From Telopea speciosissima (taxonomy: Eukaryota > Streptophyta > Magnoliopsida > Proteales > Proteaceae), in NCBI RefSeq assembly GCF_018873765.1, contig NC_057926.1:57239378-57303377 (forward strand): DNA of 64,000 nt, in the 5' to 3' direction. Below are positions 61,978 through 64,000 of this stretch, piece after piece. The notes under the pieces are model-generated. The model was not told the DNA's origin. It saw only the letters and a program-made list of their open reading frames with translations, and did no database searches. How positions within the stretch are numbered: position 1 is the first letter of the stretch; each line of letters starts with the position of its first letter. The translations under genes were made by a program, and so were the position numbers.

Positions 61978-64000
61978 CATGGTTGTCACGGCCTCACGGC
62001 GATCCAAGTCGGTGGAAGGGTGTCACGTCGATATATCGACATGTCGCCCGGCGAGCATGTCGACCATGTATAATTTTTTATTCTCTATTTTTAATGTCAT
62101 TTAGTATGCTATAATATATGTCCTATAACATAAAAAATCAACATGAAAGTGTACTACACTACTACTAATGTACTATGCCACTATGGTTTAATTCATGAAA
62201 GTGTAACTAATATCCATTAGTGTATATGAAAGTATGAAAAATTGAAAATATAGATTAACCTATCAAATAATTGAAGGCAATAGTAAAAACAAATGATAGG
62301 CAAACCTGTTTACTGAAGCTTGATAGCAATAGTCTTTCTTCAGTGTATGTGATTTGGAGCAAAGCAACCTGAACAAAGTAATAGGTATATATTAATATAT
62401 ATGAATTTGATGAAAGAGGAGAGGAAATTATGTATTCAAAAGCAAAAAAATAATTTAAGATAGATAACTGAATATAGTAATCAAAGATCAAAATATTAAA
62501 GTCAAGTAATCAACCAAATATAGATAACTGTAAGTTGTTAACTAATCTTCAAAGATCAAAGTTTAAAGTTCAAACTTCAAAGTTTAAACAATCCATAATC
62601 ATAATATCCAAAAGGGCCAAAACTAATTAATTATCATATTCATCTAAAAGATCTGCATTTGGCAGATTTTCTTGTCGTGGTTCTTCGACACCAACATAGT
62701 CATCTACGACATTCTCGTCGTCATTCACATCTTCCTCTTCTTCCTCATCTTCATCTGGCTTAGAGTCATCTTGAACATCAGCCATCCTTGAGCTACCTCT
62801 CCCGCTAGCATGTCCACGGCTTGAATATGTCACATCGGCTCTAGAGGTTGATGCTTGAGTTCTCCTTGGTCGGATGGGGGCTTCAATCGATGCCTCCATT
62901 GCTCTACTAACATCATTCCACGTGAGATCATCATTGGAATGGACTAAATCTTCCCCTGACTGGGTAACCATCCACTCACTAGACCAATCCAGCTCATCAA
63001 GAATTAGTGGATCATATGTTTTGTTTTTGCCTTCTATCTCACGTCTTTGTTGAAACCTTTCATGGAGGCGGCTATTGTATTGAACATAGACTAGATCATT
63101 CAAACGAGAATGTTCCAGTCTATTCCTCTTTTTGGTATGAATCTGAATTCATAAACAAGAGAGAACAAAAAAGTCATTTTTTAATAAAAGACATAACAAA
63201 AGTGAAAAAAAAAAAAGTCTAAAAAATAAATTAAGAGTAAATGTAATCATGTAAGTTAATACTTAATACTTACAAACTCAAATGTGCTCTAATTGCGCTC
63301 GCAACTAGAAGAAGAGCAACAAAGGCCTAGTATGTGTCGAGCAAGCTTTGAAAGCTCAAAAGCACGATCTCCATTTGTACTCCACCAAGTAACTATAAAA
63401 ATATAATAAAAAAACTGAATTAATATTAATACATCATAGACATAGTAGCATACAAAGTAGGTACAAACTAAAAATACTAAGTTACTTACTAGGATTTATG
63501 GTTGTCCGTTGTCTAATCGCCATATCCCTCCCGAAACAACCCTTTGAATATCTATAATCATCAATTTGCAAAGTTATCTTGTCTTGTATAGCAGGGTCAA
63601 CCACCAATCTGGTCATGATATCAACCAATGAGATGTGTAGATTGGCAATCAATTCGCCATCTTTACTTTCCTTGAACATGAAAAAATTTTCGGGATTAAG
63701 AAATAGTGCGGCTCCATACAATGGACGCTCCATCTGACACTCCCAACGCCTGTCAATGATACTTATAATTTTCTTCCATAGCCGTTCTTTATGTGCTAAA
63801 TGTTCACGTATTTTCTTTTTTGCCTCTTCCATAGCAACATAAACTTCAGGCATAGCAGGCCTCTCATCACCATCAACAATCCTCGAAACAACAATAAGTG
63901 GCTTCGATGCTCTAATAAAATCCTCCACAGTGTTCCAAAATGGTATAGCAAACACCGTTTCTTCCACTTTCTTTCCAGCCTCTGTCTTTGACAAACTAGA
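61978..64000 (-). mobile_element. hAT transposon inserted in the gypsy element (right end outside)
   Basis: The gypsy frame ends at 61977 and the new sequence starts CATGGTTGTCACGGCCTCAC. CATGG is also the outer motif of other hAT-like elements in this window. A minus-strand hAT transposase gene occupies 62627 to the right edge. The other terminus and target duplication are not in the window. Confidence 0.65.
62627..64000 (-). pseudogene. hAT transposase, C-terminal exons (dimerisation domain)
   Basis: Three exons on the minus strand: edge (64000) to 63490, 63392-63274 and 63142-62627, with GT-AG junctions that restore the reading (NP/ITWWSTNGD; STFEF/IHTKKRNR). The first includes PLYGAALFLNP. 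The second has FELSKLARHILGLCCSSSSC and ERN, the hAT C-terminal dimerisation signature, but the tryptophan expected after CERN is a TAG stop at 63289-63291. The third begins IHTKKRNRLEHSRLNDLVYV and ends in a long acidic tail. The N-terminal BED finger and most of the catalytic domain are beyond the window. Because of the stop this copy is probably inactive. Confidence 0.85.

Overview
This is nuclear DNA of a flowering plant. Support comes from GT-AG introns of angiosperm genes (a UPF0426 plastid-type protein, an M50B-like membrane protein, a DUF26-type receptor-like cytoplasmic kinase, AMSH1), an Au-type SINE, Ty1/copia and Ty3/gypsy retrotransposons, MULE and hAT DNA transposons, long A/T and TC/GA tracts, and very long transposon-filled introns. 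The species cannot be named from the sequence; the long introns would suit a TE-rich non-grass angiosperm such as a magnoliid or basal eudicot, which is inference.

Layout. 0-5 kb: a possible LTR, a dead cellulose-synthase zinc-finger exon, simple repeats and a hAT-like remnant holding a 144-bp hairpin. 5.3-6.2 kb: an unrecognised AT-hook ORF. 6.6-8.6 kb (minus): a three-exon UPF0426 gene. 8.7-10.4 kb: a Pack-MULE-like element carrying a nicotinamidase fragment. 12.4-17.7 kb (minus): a nine-exon M50B-like gene with a SINE in its largest intron. 18.3-22.4 kb: two more MULE-like elements, one with a hAT element in its terminal repeat. 23.1-33.8 kb: a pair of ~540-bp inverted arms enclosing two tRNA-like sequences; the right arm is split by a degenerate copia element (copia-1). 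35.2-37.8 kb (minus): a five-exon receptor-like cytoplasmic kinase with a probable GC-AG intron. 38.9-45.7 kb: a foldback element, then a LINE relic split by a nearly complete copia element (copia-2) whose primer-binding position is complementary to its own LTR. 47.3-57.2 kb (plus): the first five exons of AMSH1, with a hAT MITE and a TRIM element in intron 4. 57.6-64 kb: a gypsy element, broken by a hAT element whose transposase gene runs off the right edge; both would lie in AMSH1 intron 5.

The host genes are unrelated housekeeping or signalling genes, not a cluster. The main story is successive transposon insertion, dated relatively by nesting: hAT in MULE, copia in inverted-repeat arm, copia in LINE, hAT in gypsy. 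The least ordinary signals are the possible self-priming design and mismatched LTRs of copia-2, the Pack-MULE beside the UPF0426 start, and the two tRNA-like sequences. Exons were assigned by reading splice sites and family resemblance by eye; no alignment was run.
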